Source: Boseongicola sp. SB0665_bin_10 (GTDB lineage Bacteria > Pseudomonadota > Alphaproteobacteria > Rhodobacterales > Rhodobacteraceae). From it: a stretch of DNA of 64,000 nucleotides. Where the stretch lies: assembly GCA_009838075.1 (NCBI GenBank), contig VXSG01000044.1:1-64000 (forward strand). The letters run 5' to 3'. The notes beneath the pieces are model-generated. The model saw nothing but the letters and a program-made list of their open reading frames with translations. It searched no databases and was not told where the DNA came from. Positions 17,458 to 26,899 of the stretch are shown here, one piece after another (the first letter of the stretch is position 1; each line of letters starts with the position of its first letter). Position numbers and translations under genes: made by a program.

Positions 17458-18645
17458 GTGACACTCCCGCTTAAGGACCGCTTCGCTCTTCCCGAAGGCG
17501 TCATCTACCTGGACGGCAATTCCCTGGGACCGCTGCCGCGTGGCGTCGATGACCGTGTGTCACGGATGATCACGGACGAATGGGGCGCGCACCTGATCAA
17601 GGGCTGGAACGTCGACGACTGGATGGCGCAGCCGATCCGCGTCGGCAACCGGATTTCCCGCATCGTGGGTGCGGCGGACGACAGCATTGCGCTCGGCGAC
17701 ACGCTGTCGATCAAGGTCTACCAGGCGCTCGCCGCGGCGCTCGACATGCGGCCCGACCGCAGGGTGATCCTGAGTGACAGCGGAAACTTCCCTTCCGATC
17801 TCTACATGGCCGAAGGCCTGATCGGTCTCCTGGGCGACAGCTACGAGCTTCGCATCGTTGCGCCCGACGCGGTCGAAGACGCGATGACTCCGGATGTTGC
17901 CGTCGCGATGCTCACCCAGGTCGACTACCGCACGGGCCGCATGCACGACATGGACGCGATCACGCAGGCAGCGCATGCGGCGGGCGCAGTCATGCTCTGG
18001 GACCTCGCGCACAGCGCTGGCGCCGTGCCGGTCGATCTCGCAGGCGCAGGTTGCGAGTTCGCTGTCGGCTGCACCTACAAGTACCTGAACGGCGGCCCGG
18101 GCGCTCCGGCGTTCATCTACGTCCGGCCCGACCTGATCGACGTCGCGCGCCCGGCGCTCAGCGGCTGGCTCGGGCACGATGCTCCCTTTGCCTTCGAGCG
18201 ATCCTACCGACCCGCCACGGGGATCGAGCGAATGCGTGTGGGCACGCCGCCGGTCATGGGGCTCGCCGCGCTTGAATGCGCGCTCGAGGTCTGGGTCGAC
18301 GTCGAAATGAACGACATCCGCGCCGCCAGCCTGCATCTCTCGGAGACCTTCATCGCCGAGGTCGAAACTCGCTGCCCCGAACTCCGCCTCGTCAGCCCGC
18401 GCAACGGCAGCGAACGCGGCAGCCAGGTCTCGTTCGCGCATGAACACGGATATGCCGTAATGCAGGCGCTCATCGCGCGCGACGTGATCGGCGACTTTCG
18501 GGCACCCGACACCATGCGTTTCGGCTTCGCCCCGCTCTATCTCGATGAAGACGACGTGCACCGCGCCGTCGCGATCCTTGCCGACGTGCTGGGCGGTCGC
18601 CTTTGGGACAGGCCCGTGTTCAGGAAGACGACGAGGGTGACCTGA
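17458..18645 (+). CDS. kynU: Kynureninase KynU
   Basis: Kynureninase cleaves kynurenine to anthranilate and alanine (or 3-hydroxykynurenine to 3-hydroxyanthranilate) with PLP. The 395-residue protein has the opening YLDGNSLGPLPRGV, the SDSGNFPSDLYMAEGL segment, WDLAHSAGA and the PLP lysine in GCTYKYLNGGPG (Lys208). The GTG at 17458 is preceded by GCGAGG and gives the expected family N-terminus; an in-frame ATG at 17320 would add residues overlapping the permease gene. No kynA (tryptophan dioxygenase) or intact kynB is in the window, so the enzyme may work on imported kynurenine. Confidence 0.93.
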   Translation: MTLPLKDRFALPEGVIYLDGNSLGPLPRGVDDRVSRMITDEWGAHLIKGWNVDDWMAQPIRVGNRISRIVGAADDSIALGDTLSIKVYQALAAALDMRPDRRVILSDSGNFPSDLYMAEGLIGLLGDSYELRIVAPDAVEDAMTPDVAVAMLTQVDYRTGRMHDMDAITQAAHAAGAVMLWDLAHSAGAVPVDLAGAGCEFAVGCTYKYLNGGPGAPAFIYVRPDLIDVARPALSGWLGHDAPFAFERSYRPATGIERMRVGTPPVMGLAALECALEVWVDVEMNDIRAASLHLSETFIAEVETRCPELRLVSPRNGSERGSQVSFAHEHGYAVMQALIARDVIGDFRAPDTMRFGFAPLYLDEDDVHRAVAILADVLGGRLWDRPVFRKTTRVT

Positions 18646-18692
18646 CAGGTGCCTCCAGGACGGGGGCATGCTCCCGAAGCATGGCGTCGGCC

Positions 18693-19340
18693 TCAGCCGA
18701 ACAGCATCCGGTAGTTTCGCGACTGCGGCACCCTCAGGTCGTCAAGGACCGAGAAATGATGATGCTGTCCGGACACGCGGCTGGAGATCTCCACCCCTTC
18801 CCGCGACCAGGCAGCGGTCAGGCGCTCGGCCTGGCGGATGAACTCCTTCGGTTCGCCGCCGCCGACCAGCGCGGTGACGCGCGCCGACTTTGACGGCTTT
18901 CGCAAGGCCGGGCTCCCCTGAAGGGCCTCTGCCTCGTCAAGGTTCAGGACGTCGTTCATCTTCGCAATCAGGAGCGGGCGCAGGTCGTGCAGGCCGCTGA
19001 CAGACAGGACATGGGCAATCTTGCGGCGCAGCGATTCGCATAGGGGCGAATCATCACACGGCATGCGCGTAACAAGATGCCCCCCGGGCGGAATGGCCGA
19101 CCAGGAAGACCGGACCGCGAACGCGCAGGGCGGCGGTCTCGATCGCGCGCGCAACCTGACGGGTCATCTCCCGGATCCGCGCATCTGGCGCGAGCGCATG
19201 GCTTGGCAGCGCCATGGAGTAGCCGTCGGCGCGCGCCCCTTCGGCAAAGTGGGTCCAGAAGTCCTTTGAAAGACGCATCCAGAATCCCCCAACCGCTACG
19301 GTGCTTGGAACACCCGCGCGGATCAAATACCAAGCGATTG
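18693..19340 (-). pseudogene. Broken alpha/beta hydrolase (kynurenine-formamidase-like)
   Basis: Two frames on the minus strand together encode an alpha/beta hydrolase. The first (to about 19080) has GGFWMRLSKDFWTHFAEGAR and the nucleophile elbow VGHSA. The second carries GGHLVTRM, HVLSVSGLHDLRPLL and the late QHHHFSVLDDL with the catalytic His. One extra base in the C6G3 run at 19080-19088 breaks the frame inside GHSAGGH. The N-terminal 70 or so residues, including most of the oxyanion region, are also absent. Hydrolases of this type act as formamidases or esterases; its position tail-to-tail with kynU suggests a lost kynurenine formamidase. A sequencing error could explain the frameshift but not the missing N-terminus. 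Confidence 0.7.
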
Positions 19341-19391
19341 AACGCGAGGCGTACGCGATTGGTCCTGAAACTTGGTTGAGGTGGCATTGGC

Positions 19392-19904
19392 ATGTGCAAG
19401 AGCGATCTAGATCCAGCCTCCGGGACGACGGAACCCTACGACCTGCTCGACACCTTGTCGCACTTGCTGCGGCGGTCGCATTTCCATGCCGAGAAGCTGT
19501 TTGCCCAATCTCTCGGCCATCATGGCATCACGTCACGGCAACTGGCCCTTCTGGTTGCAGTTTCGCAGAACCCGGATGTCTCGCAAAGGCGCGCGGGCGA
19601 GTTGATAGCGCTAGACATGAACACCGTGAGCGATTTGCTGCGCCGCATGGAAGAGAAGCAATTGGTGGAACGCCGCAACTCTCCCGACGACGGCCGGTCC
19701 GTGACCATTCGCATCAGCGAAAAGGGGAATGCAATGCTGGAGGCGGTCCACCTGGACAACTTGAAGTATCAGAGACAATTGACTGCACGTCTGAGCGACC
19801 GTGAAGGTGCCCAATTGAAAGCGCTGCTGCGCACTCTGCTGGATCTTGAAAGTGACCGCGTTGCGCCAGACAAGGCCCGGAACCAGAAACATCGACCTGC
19901 CTGA
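19392..19904 (+). CDS. MarR-family transcriptional regulator
   Basis: This 170-residue protein has the MarR winged helix: recognition region ITSRQLALLVAVSQNPDVSQRRAGELIALDMNTV, followed by the wing with VERRNSPDDGRSVTIRISEKG. The DxRx3 wing signature (DDGRSV) is intact. Such dimers usually repress neighbouring genes in response to aromatic acids or other small ligands. Immediate neighbours are the broken hydrolase (divergent) and aroC (164 nt downstream), so a target cannot be assigned from context alone. Confidence 0.85.
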   Translation: MCKSDLDPASGTTEPYDLLDTLSHLLRRSHFHAEKLFAQSLGHHGITSRQLALLVAVSQNPDVSQRRAGELIALDMNTVSDLLRRMEEKQLVERRNSPDDGRSVTIRISEKGNAMLEAVHLDNLKYQRQLTARLSDREGAQLKALLRTLLDLESDRVAPDKARNQKHRPA

Positions 19905-20068
19905 CTTTCATCAGGCACGCTCACCTCTCATCGCCCTTCCGTCCGTGTCCGTCGTCTTCGCGACTCTCCTCCGGCAACAGATCGATGGGCCTGACCCGGC
20001 GCGAGAAGTTCGCCGCCTTCCCCTGAACATGGAGAGCGGGTAATAGGTTGGCAGCACGGAGCCGCACC

Positions 20069-21169
20069 ATGAGCGTCAACACCTACGGACATCTCTTCCG
20101 GGTCACGACCTGGGGTGAAAGCCATGGGCCTGCACTTGGCGCGACGGTCGACGGCTGCCCGCCCGGCATCCCGCTTGCGCCCGCGGGAATACAGGTCTGG
20201 CTCGACAGGCGCAGGCCCGGCCGGAACCGCTACACCTCGCAGCGACGCGAATCGGACGAAGTCGAGATCCTGTCCGGCACGTTCGAGGGCAAGACCACCG
20301 GCACGCCGATCCAGCTCATGATCCGGAATGCCGACCAGCGGTCAAGGGACTACAGCGACATCGCCGAAAAGTTCCGCCCCGGCCACGCGGACATCACCTA
20401 TTGGCAGAAATACGGCATCCGGGACTACCGGGGAGGCGGTCGTTCATCCGCCCGCGAGACGGCCGCGCGCGTCGCTGCTGGCGGCGTGGCACGCGCTGCG
20501 CTCGAACGGCTCGTTCCCGGCCTTCGGATCAACGGCTACATGGTCGCGATGGGTGACAGGGAAATTGACCGCGATCGCTTCGATTGGGCGGAAATCGATC
20601 GCAACCCTTTCTGGACGCCTGACGCGACGTCGGCCAGGGACTGGGGACCCTATCTCGATGGCCTTCGCAAGTCCGGTTCCTCGATCGGCGCGATCATCGA
20701 AGTGACGGTTCGGGGATGTCCGCCGGGGCTCGGGGCGCCGGTCTACGGCAAGCTCGACGCGGACCTTGCGGCAGCGATGATGAGCATAAACGCCGTCAAG
20801 GGCGTGGAAATCGGCGAAGGCATGGCGGCCGCACGGCTCGCCGGCGCGGAAAACGCGGACGAGATCTCGATGGGAACGGACGGTCCGGAATTCGATTCGA
20901 ACCATGCCGGCGGCATTCTCGGCGGGATCTCGACCGGCCAGGACATCGTGGTCCGGTTCGCGGTCAAGCCGACGTCGTCGATCCTGACGCCTCGAAAGAC
21001 CATAACGAAGTCCGGCGGTGCCACCGAGATCGTGACCAAGGGCCGGCACGACCCCTGCGTCGGAATCCGCGCGGTGCCCGTGGCCGAAGCCATGGCGGCC
21101 ACCGTCATCCTCGATCATTTCCTCCTTGACCGAGCGCAGACGGGCGGCGTGCGCGGACGGATCGGCTGA
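20069..21169 (+). CDS. aroC: Chorismate synthase AroC
   Basis: AroC makes chorismate from 5-enolpyruvylshikimate-3-phosphate using reduced FMN, the last shared step of aromatic amino acid synthesis. The 366-residue protein has the three family signatures: [18 protein letters not shown] at the start, the [11 protein letters not shown] and [18 protein letters not shown] region, and the C-terminal [18 protein letters not shown]. The ATG at 20069 ([20 protein letters not shown]) matches the usual start; seven upstream codons in frame are excluded. Confidence 0.96.
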   Translation: MSVNTYGHLFRVTTWGESHGPALGATVDGCPPGIPLAPAGIQVWLDRRRPGRNRYTSQRRESDEVEILSGTFEGKTTGTPIQLMIRNADQRSRDYSDIAEKFRPGHADITYWQKYGIRDYRGGGRSSARETAARVAAGGVARAALERLVPGLRINGYMVAMGDREIDRDRFDWAEIDRNPFWTPDATSARDWGPYLDGLRKSGSSIGAIIEVTVRGCPPGLGAPVYGKLDADLAAAMMSINAVKGVEIGEGMAAARLAGAENADEISMGTDGPEFDSNHAGGILGGISTGQDIVVRFAVKPTSSILTPRKTITKSGGATEIVTKGRHDPCVGIRAVPVAEAMAATVILDHFLLDRAQTGGVRGRIG

Positions 21170-21276
21170 CGGCAGGAATGTCGCGGGCCGCAGGCCCAGG
21201 TCCTGCAGGCGGTCTCGGCCCTCCCGCGGAACCGTCATTGCATGCGCCGTTTCCGAAAGCCCGAAACAAGCTGCCG

Positions 21277-21963
21277 TCAGAGCAATTCCCGGACGGTCTT
21301 GAACGAACGCCTGTGATGCGGGGTCACCCCGAGATCCGCGAGCGCCTCGCGGTGCGCCTTCGTAGGGTATCCGGCGTTTCTTTCCCAGCCGTAGCCAGGA
21401 TATTCCCGCGCCAGGTCCTCCATGATCCGGTCTCGGGTCACCTTGGCCATGATTGACGCCGCCGCGATCGAAAGGCTCCAGGCATCGCCCTTCACTAGCG
21501 CCGTCGCTTCGCAGCCAAGGCAGCCGGGCACCACCTTGCCGTCAACCAGCACGTGGCACGGCGTGCCGCGCAGGCCCGCCACGGCCCGCTCCATGGCGAG
21601 GAGCGATGCACGAAGAATGTTCAACCTGTCGATTTCCTCGACCGAGGCATGCGCCACGGAAACTTTCGCGCTGGCCTTGATCTCCTCAAGGAGCCGGACG
21701 CGGGCCTTCGGCGCGAGCTTCTTCGAATCATTGATCCCCGAAGGCAGGGCACTGGCGTCAAGCACGACGGCAGCGGCCGTCACGGGTCCCGCCAAGGGAC
21801 CCCGCCCCGCCTCGTCCACGCCGGCGACTTCCCGGGCCCCGCTTGCAAGGAGCGTCCTTTCCACCGAGTAGTCCGGCATGCCCGGCAAAATTTCGGCGGC
21901 GGACAGGACGACCGGATTTGACGGGACGTGCCCCTCGGAGCCTTCAATCCTCGTTGATGTCAT
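21277..21963 (-). CDS. rnhB: Ribonuclease HII RnhB
   Basis: RNase HII removes RNA from RNA-DNA hybrids and single ribonucleotides from DNA. The catalytic motif [15 protein letters not shown] and the later acidic residues ([15 protein letters not shown], then [10 protein letters not shown]) are intact. The long form from 21963 is 228 aa; a second ATG at 21879 ([14 protein letters not shown]) gives about 200 aa and may be the true start. It overlaps the NfeD gene by 20 nt if the longer start is used, so it is probably transcribed with the SPFH-NfeD pair upstream. Confidence 0.94.
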   Translation of the reverse strand: MTSTRIEGSEGHVPSNPVVLSAAEILPGMPDYSVERTLLASGAREVAGVDEAGRGPLAGPVTAAAVVLDASALPSGINDSKKLAPKARVRLLEEIKASAKVSVAHASVEEIDRLNILRASLLAMERAVAGLRGTPCHVLVDGKVVPGCLGCEATALVKGDAWSLSIAAASIMAKVTRDRIMEDLAREYPGYGWERNAGYPTKAHREALADLGVTPHHRRSFKTVRELL

Positions 21964-22225
21964 GGTCGAAGTGCTTGACCTGCCCTTTCCGAATTCCCAT
22001 CAGGCGGCGCACAAGCACCCACGCGACGAGCGAAGCGACGGCGAATGCCAGGGCAAGAGCTGGCGCGGAGCCAGCCAGTCCGGGGATGCCGGCCAGCAAC
22101 GCGAGTCCAACCAGGGCCGCACCGATCGCGAAGCCGAGAAACACCTGGGCGGGCACCAGGACTTCAAGGATTGCAAGGACCAGCGCACCGATCATCCAGA
22201 CCCACCAGATCGACCAGAACGTCAT
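21944..22225 (-). CDS. NfeD-like membrane protein
   Basis: This 93-residue protein has an N-terminal membrane segment ([35 protein letters not shown]-like stretch, roughly residues 10-40) and a second one around 50-75, followed by a short basic and acidic tail. The pattern is the short NfeD-type partner encoded with stomatin/SPFH proteins. Its start abuts the stop of the SPFH gene upstream, which supports a shared membrane complex. No OB-fold domain of longer NfeD proteins is obvious. Confidence 0.75.
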   Translation of the reverse strand: MTFWSIWWVWMIGALVLAILEVLVPAQVFLGFAIGAALVGLALLAGIPGLAGSAPALALAFAVASLVAWVLVRRLMGIRKGQVKHFDHDINED

Positions 22226-23115
22226 TACGTCTTCCCCTTCAGCATCTTGAAGGCATCGCCGAAGGCCTCGACCGCGTTGGCGGGCAAGACGATCGTGTTC
22301 GAACCTTCGCGACCGCCGAGAGCGTTCAGCGCCTCGACCTGCTTGAGCGCGACCTGGTAGCGGGCGGCCTCAAGCCCGTTGTCCTGGATCGCCTTTGCGA
22401 CAACGCCGGTTGCGTATGCTTCCGCGTCGGCCAGGACGCGACGTGCCTTGGCCGCCTGTTCGGCCGCGTAGAGTTCGGCATCAGCCGCCAGTTCCACCGC
22501 ACGCTTCTCGCCTTCCGCGAGCGTCACCTGGGCGCGTCGCTCCCGTTCGGCGTTCAGCTGCTGCAGCATTGCGTCGCGGGTGGCCTGGTCAAGATCCACA
22601 TCCAGGATTTCGGCACGGGTCACTTCGATCCCCCAGGCCTCCACGGCGTCTTCCACGCTTTCCTTGATGGTGGAGATCAGGGCAGCGCGGTTAGCCTGCA
22701 CCTCGTCCAGCTCCATCCTGCCGATTTCGGCGCGAACGATGCCCGCAACGGTCGTCGCTATCGCGCCATCCACGTCACGAATGCGGTACACCGTCCGCTC
22801 GGGCGCGATGATCCGGTAGAAGACGCTGGTTTCAACCTGCACCAGCACGTTGTCTGCCGTGATCGCGTCCTGGCTGGCGTTGGGAAGCTGTCGTTCGAGG
22901 ATCGAGATCCTGTGCCTGATCTTGTCAAGAAAGGGCACGATCAAGTTGATGCCCGGACCCAGGACCGTGCGAAGGCGCCCGAAGCGCTCGACCACATGCT
23001 TCTCCGACTGGGGCACGATTCGGATGCCCAGATAGACGCAAAGCAGTATGAACACCGCCAGCAAGAGCACCGTTGCGGCACCGCCGGACAGGGAGATGGT
23101 TTCAAGGATGTCCAT
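22225..23115 (-). CDS. SPFH/stomatin-like membrane protein
   Basis: This 296-residue protein has an N-terminal membrane anchor (about residues 12-32) followed by the SPFH domain with VPQSEKHVVERFGRLRTVLGPGINLIVPF-type opening. A long helical region with ERERRAQVTLAEGEKRA and AAKARRVLADAEAYA follows, and the family-typical ALNALGGREGSNTIVLP segment is near the end. Such proteins form oligomeric rings that organise membranes and regulate proteases. The ATG at 23115 is chosen because the membrane helix starts just after it. It is followed by an NfeD partner. Confidence 0.9.
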   Translation of the reverse strand: MDILETISLSGGAATVLLLAVFILLCVYLGIRIVPQSEKHVVERFGRLRTVLGPGINLIVPFLDKIRHRISILERQLPNASQDAITADNVLVQVETSVFYRIIAPERTVYRIRDVDGAIATTVAGIVRAEIGRMELDEVQANRAALISTIKESVEDAVEAWGIEVTRAEILDVDLDQATRDAMLQQLNAERERRAQVTLAEGEKRAVELAADAELYAAEQAAKARRVLADAEAYATGVVAKAIQDNGLEAARYQVALKQVEALNALGGREGSNTIVLPANAVEAFGDAFKMLKGKT

Positions 23116-23382
23116 TTTCGTTCCCGTTGTTTCGCCGCGTTTCCACGAAGCTATGCAGTTTGGTTCCCGGCGTCCAACGACATGGGAAGGTGGACGAAAG
23201 AAGCCCTGCACATCCCTTGGGCGTATCAGGTCCTTCCGGTTCCCGGACGCTTCGCGAGAAATCCGGGCACAGCCATGCCGCTACTACGGATCATTCCGTG
23301 ACAAAAGAACTTTCGCCCTGGATCGGCAATCGGTGCCGAAATGGTCCTGTCGCTGGTTGCCGCAACTCGATATCTTCCGAAC

Positions 23383-24636
23383 ATGCCTGCGCTCTGCCGC
23401 GATTGCCTGACAAGGTTCGAGTCCGGCCCACGCTGCCCGGATTGCGGCCGGCCACGGATCATCGAGCATCCCGAACTCTTCGAATTGTCGATCGCGCACA
23501 TGGATTGCGACGCGTTCTATGCCAGCGTGGAGAAGCGGGAAAACCCGGATCTGGAAGACAAGCCCGTCATCATCGGCGGCGGCAGGCGGGGCGTGGTGTC
23601 GACGGCCTGCTATATCGCGCGCATCCGGGGCGTTCGTTCAGCGATGCCGATGTTCCAGGCGCTCAAGCTGTGCCCGGACGCCGTGGTGCTGAAAGGGCGA
23701 ATGGCAGTCTATGTCGACGTCAGCCGCAAGATACGCGCAATGATGGAAGACCTGACGCCGGCGGTCGAGCCCCTGTCGCTGGATGAGGCGTTCATGGACC
23801 TGACCGGAACGGAGCGATTGCACGGCGAACCCCCGGCAGTCCTGCTCGCCGGACTTGTGAAACACATGGAGGACGAGCTTGGCGTCTCCGGCTCGATCGG
23901 CCTCAGCCACAACAAGTTCCTGGCCAAGGTGGCATCCGACCGGGACAAGCCCCGGGGGTTTTCCGTGATCGGTCGCGCAGAAACGGCCAGCTTCCTGGGC
24001 GAGCAGCGGGTAAGTCTCATCTGGGGGGTCGGCCAGCAAGCGCAGGCATCCCTGGCAAAGGCCGGGATACGGACGTTTTCCGATCTGCGCCGCTGGGACA
24101 GGCGGGACCTGAATGCGCGCTTCGGAAGCTTCGGCAACCGCCTTTACCACCTTGCGCGCGGGGAGGACCACAGGCCCGTTTCGTCGCGGACGCCGGTCAA
24201 GTCGATTTCGAACGAAACCACTTTCGGGGAAGACACCAAGGATTCCGGAATTCTTGACGGCCACATATGGCGTCTCGCCGAAAAGGTGTCGGACCGGGCA
24301 AAGGCCAAGGATCTGGCAGGGCGCACGGTCACGCTGAAGCTGAAGCGCGCCAATCACCGGTTGCTGACGCGCCAGTCCGGCCTTTCGGAACCCACGCAAA
24401 TTGCGGACCGGATCTATCGAACCGCACGGACGCTCTTCGACCAGGTCGGCGACGAAGGACCGTATCGGTTGCTCGGCGTCGGCCTTTCCCATCTCGAGAC
24501 CGCTGCGGACGCGGACGCGGGAGGCGATCTCCTGGATCCGGGATCACGCAACCGGGCCGCGGCCGAACGCGCAACCGACAGGATACGCAAGAGGTTCGGG
24601 CCAGACGCGATCATGAAGGGACGGTCACTGCGCTGA
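23383..24636 (+). CDS. dinB: DNA polymerase IV DinB with N-terminal zinc-ribbon-like motif
   Basis: This Y-family translesion polymerase is 417 aa from the ATG at 23383. It begins with a CRDC / CPDC cysteine pair set (residues about 5-24) typical of the alphaproteobacterial DinB type. The catalytic core follows, with HMDCDAFYASVE and SLDEAFMDLT carrying the metal-binding acidic residues, then the helix-hairpin-helix area around LIWGVGQQAQASLAKAGI. The little-finger domain ends the protein. A longer in-frame start at 23341 adds 14 residues without family character. Confidence 0.93.
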   Translation: MPALCRDCLTRFESGPRCPDCGRPRIIEHPELFELSIAHMDCDAFYASVEKRENPDLEDKPVIIGGGRRGVVSTACYIARIRGVRSAMPMFQALKLCPDAVVLKGRMAVYVDVSRKIRAMMEDLTPAVEPLSLDEAFMDLTGTERLHGEPPAVLLAGLVKHMEDELGVSGSIGLSHNKFLAKVASDRDKPRGFSVIGRAETASFLGEQRVSLIWGVGQQAQASLAKAGIRTFSDLRRWDRRDLNARFGSFGNRLYHLARGEDHRPVSSRTPVKSISNETTFGEDTKDSGILDGHIWRLAEKVSDRAKAKDLAGRTVTLKLKRANHRLLTRQSGLSEPTQIADRIYRTARTLFDQVGDEGPYRLLGVGLSHLETAADADAGGDLLDPGSRNRAAAERATDRIRKRFGPDAIMKGRSLR

Positions 24637-24752
24637 ATTCCGGCAGACGGGCATCGGGCCCGGCATGCAGCCGGGGGCCGGCAACGGTCTCGCCGGGCGA
24701 AGCGGCATCCGGACCCGGCGCACGATGCAGCGCGCGCGTGCGGCCAAGTGTC

Positions 24753-26765
24753 TCAATCGGTCAAGGGTGCTGGCCGGAGTCGCGGCCGAACCGACGTCCA
24801 TCCAGACCATCCGCGCCGAACAGCCCGTTCATGCCCCTGCCAGTTCGCGATCTCCCGGCTCAAGGTCACGGGGCCGAGATGTCCGCCAAGCCTGGCCCGA
24901 TAGATCAGCATGCCCTCGGCAACACGCATCACGTAGTTCCGCGTTTCATTGTAGGGAATGTGCTCGATCCAGTCGACCATGTCGCTCCGCCTGGGATCGC
25001 CCAACGAGGCAATCCAGCGGTCCGCGCGGCCCGGCCCGGCGTTGTACGCCGCCGCAACCAGCACGACATTGCCGTCGTACCTTTCCAGAAGCTCGTCCAG
25101 GTAAGCCGTGCCCAGCCGTGTGTTGTAGTACGTGTCCGAGAGCATCCGGCTGCTGCTGTAGGGCATGTCCAGGTATGCGGCGACCTCCCTGGCGGTTTCG
25201 GGCATCAGTTGCATTATGCCCAACGCGCCCACGCGGCTTTGGACGGCGGGATCGAATTCGCTTTCCTGCCTCGTGATGGCCAGCACGAGTTCCCTCGGAA
25301 TCGGGAAATTGGAGACGCCCATCCGCGCAACCGGAAAGTAGTACCTTGGCAGCACGATTCCCCGCCTGGCGGCCTGCTTGGCAATGGCCACCGAGAGATG
25401 CGGCTCGTTCACCGCAAGCACGTATTCCCCGAGGCTGCCGAGTTCGCCGCGTGGCAGGGTCTCGGCCATGTGGCTGACGAACTGTTCAGCTTGGTCACGC
25501 TCACCCGATGCAATGAAGAATCGTGCGGCCGCGAAAACCGAACTCTGCGGCAACGTGGTGCCCGTCCATGCCGGAAACGCCTCCTCGCCTCTCAGTGCCG
25601 AGTCGAGCGGAATGCCCGCCCTTTCGGCCGCAAGCAGGCCGTAGAAGCTCGTCTGATGCCGGGCGCCGAGGGCATAGGCGCGCCTCGCGCCCGCCAGGTC
25701 TCCCTGCAATTCGCGCGCGCGCCCCTCCCAATAGCCCGCCCTGCCGAGGGAGATGGGCCTTTCCACCGCATTCCGGAAGCGCTTGAAATGATGCAGCGCG
25801 ACCTGTCCGTCGTTCATGTAGGCCAGCGCCAGGTACCCGGAAAGCCACTCCAGATCAGCATAGCTCGATCCCTCTTGAAGCCCGTGCCGGGACGCAAGCC
25901 GATATGCCAGCTCGGCGTTGCCGTCGCGCATGAATCGACGTGCCAGCGACCTCCGCCAGCCCGCCCAGCGAGAAGGTTGTCCCAGCCCGTCTTCGCCCGC
26001 CTCGAAAAAGAGCGCCGCCGCCTCGACGTTGTCGCCGTTTCGCGCCCGCCACTGCATCATCTCGAAAGCCAGGCCAGGATGATCGCGATGGCTTCCAGGC
26101 ACATTTCCGATCAGGACCTCGACGCCCGACCCGGTCCCGCGCCGTGCCAGCCGCGCCTTCGCGAGGGCCACCCAGCCGTTGCCGACAAGCGGGTACATGC
26201 GCTCGGCGTTCTGCCTCGCGCCACGCCAAAGCAGCATGTCGAGCCGGGCTTCGTGATGCGATCTGAGCGCGTTTCCGAATTCCCGGAGAAGCGCGTCATG
26301 ATCCTCCTCTTCGATGAGCATCGTCCGCCAGACGCGCACCGCCTCCGATTCGGCCCTGTCGTGCAAGCCCCTCGAGCGGTAGGCGGCGATCAGGGCGCGT
26401 GCACCCGCACCCGTTTGAGGCGGCTGCCTGGAGAAAAATTCGATGACCTCCCGCGGACGGCTTCCAACGGGCACGTTGGCCTCGGACTTGCGCCGCAGAA
26501 GCTTCAGCCCGGGCCAGTCCGCGCGACGGGCAAGGAACGCCCGAACTGAAACGAAGTCACCTTCGCCCGCCCGAAACCACCGCCATTCGATGATGTCGCG
26601 TGCGACCGGTCCCGCGCGCCGCGCTTCGGCGTGGGCCGAACTCCAGTCGCCTGCATTCATGGCTTCGACCGCACGCTTGTAGCTTGCAATCTCGGCACTT
26701 GTCTGGGCAAGTCCGGCCGTTGTCCATCCGCTCAGGAGAATTGCCGCAATCAGGGCCTTGAACAT
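24753..26765 (-). CDS. slt: Soluble lytic murein transglycosylase
   Basis: This 670-residue periplasmic enzyme cleaves the peptidoglycan glycan backbone to give 1,6-anhydromuramic ends. A signal peptide (MFKALIAAILLSGWTTAGLAQ) is followed by a long superhelical U-domain of helical repeats and a C-terminal SLT domain. The SLT motifs are clear: ITRQESEFDPAVQSRVGALG with the catalytic Glu, then GIMQLMPETA and AAYNAGPGR. The start at 26765 is set by the signal peptide; the open frame extends 13 codons upstream. It is divergent from dapA, a neighbour pair common in this group. Confidence 0.93.
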   Translation of the reverse strand: MFKALIAAILLSGWTTAGLAQTSAEIASYKRAVEAMNAGDWSSAHAEARRAGPVARDIIEWRWFRAGEGDFVSVRAFLARRADWPGLKLLRRKSEANVPVGSRPREVIEFFSRQPPQTGAGARALIAAYRSRGLHDRAESEAVRVWRTMLIEEEDHDALLREFGNALRSHHEARLDMLLWRGARQNAERMYPLVGNGWVALAKARLARRGTGSGVEVLIGNVPGSHRDHPGLAFEMMQWRARNGDNVEAAALFFEAGEDGLGQPSRWAGWRRSLARRFMRDGNAELAYRLASRHGLQEGSSYADLEWLSGYLALAYMNDGQVALHHFKRFRNAVERPISLGRAGYWEGRARELQGDLAGARRAYALGARHQTSFYGLLAAERAGIPLDSALRGEEAFPAWTGTTLPQSSVFAAARFFIASGERDQAEQFVSHMAETLPRGELGSLGEYVLAVNEPHLSVAIAKQAARRGIVLPRYYFPVARMGVSNFPIPRELVLAITRQESEFDPAVQSRVGALGIMQLMPETAREVAAYLDMPYSSSRMLSDTYYNTRLGTAYLDELLERYDGNVVLVAAAYNAGPGRADRWIASLGDPRRSDMVDWIEHIPYNETRNYVMRVAEGMLIYRARLGGHLGPVTLSREIANWQGHERAVRRGWSGWTSVRPRLRPAPLTD

Positions 26766-26899
26766 GAACTCAATCCGCTCTTTCGTGCCCCCCGGCACGG
26801 GCATGAAAGCACGTTAGGACAGTCTTGGCAATTCCCCGGGTGGACTATAGGTTGTGCGGGTCACGCAGCAATCACGTCGCGGCACGGCGGAGGCATGTC

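Noticed and set aside
24267-26549. Plus-strand open frame of 760 codons antisense to the lytic transglycosylase
   Set aside because: The minus strand has a signal peptide and SLT motifs; the plus-strand frame is His/Arg/Pro-rich with no family features.
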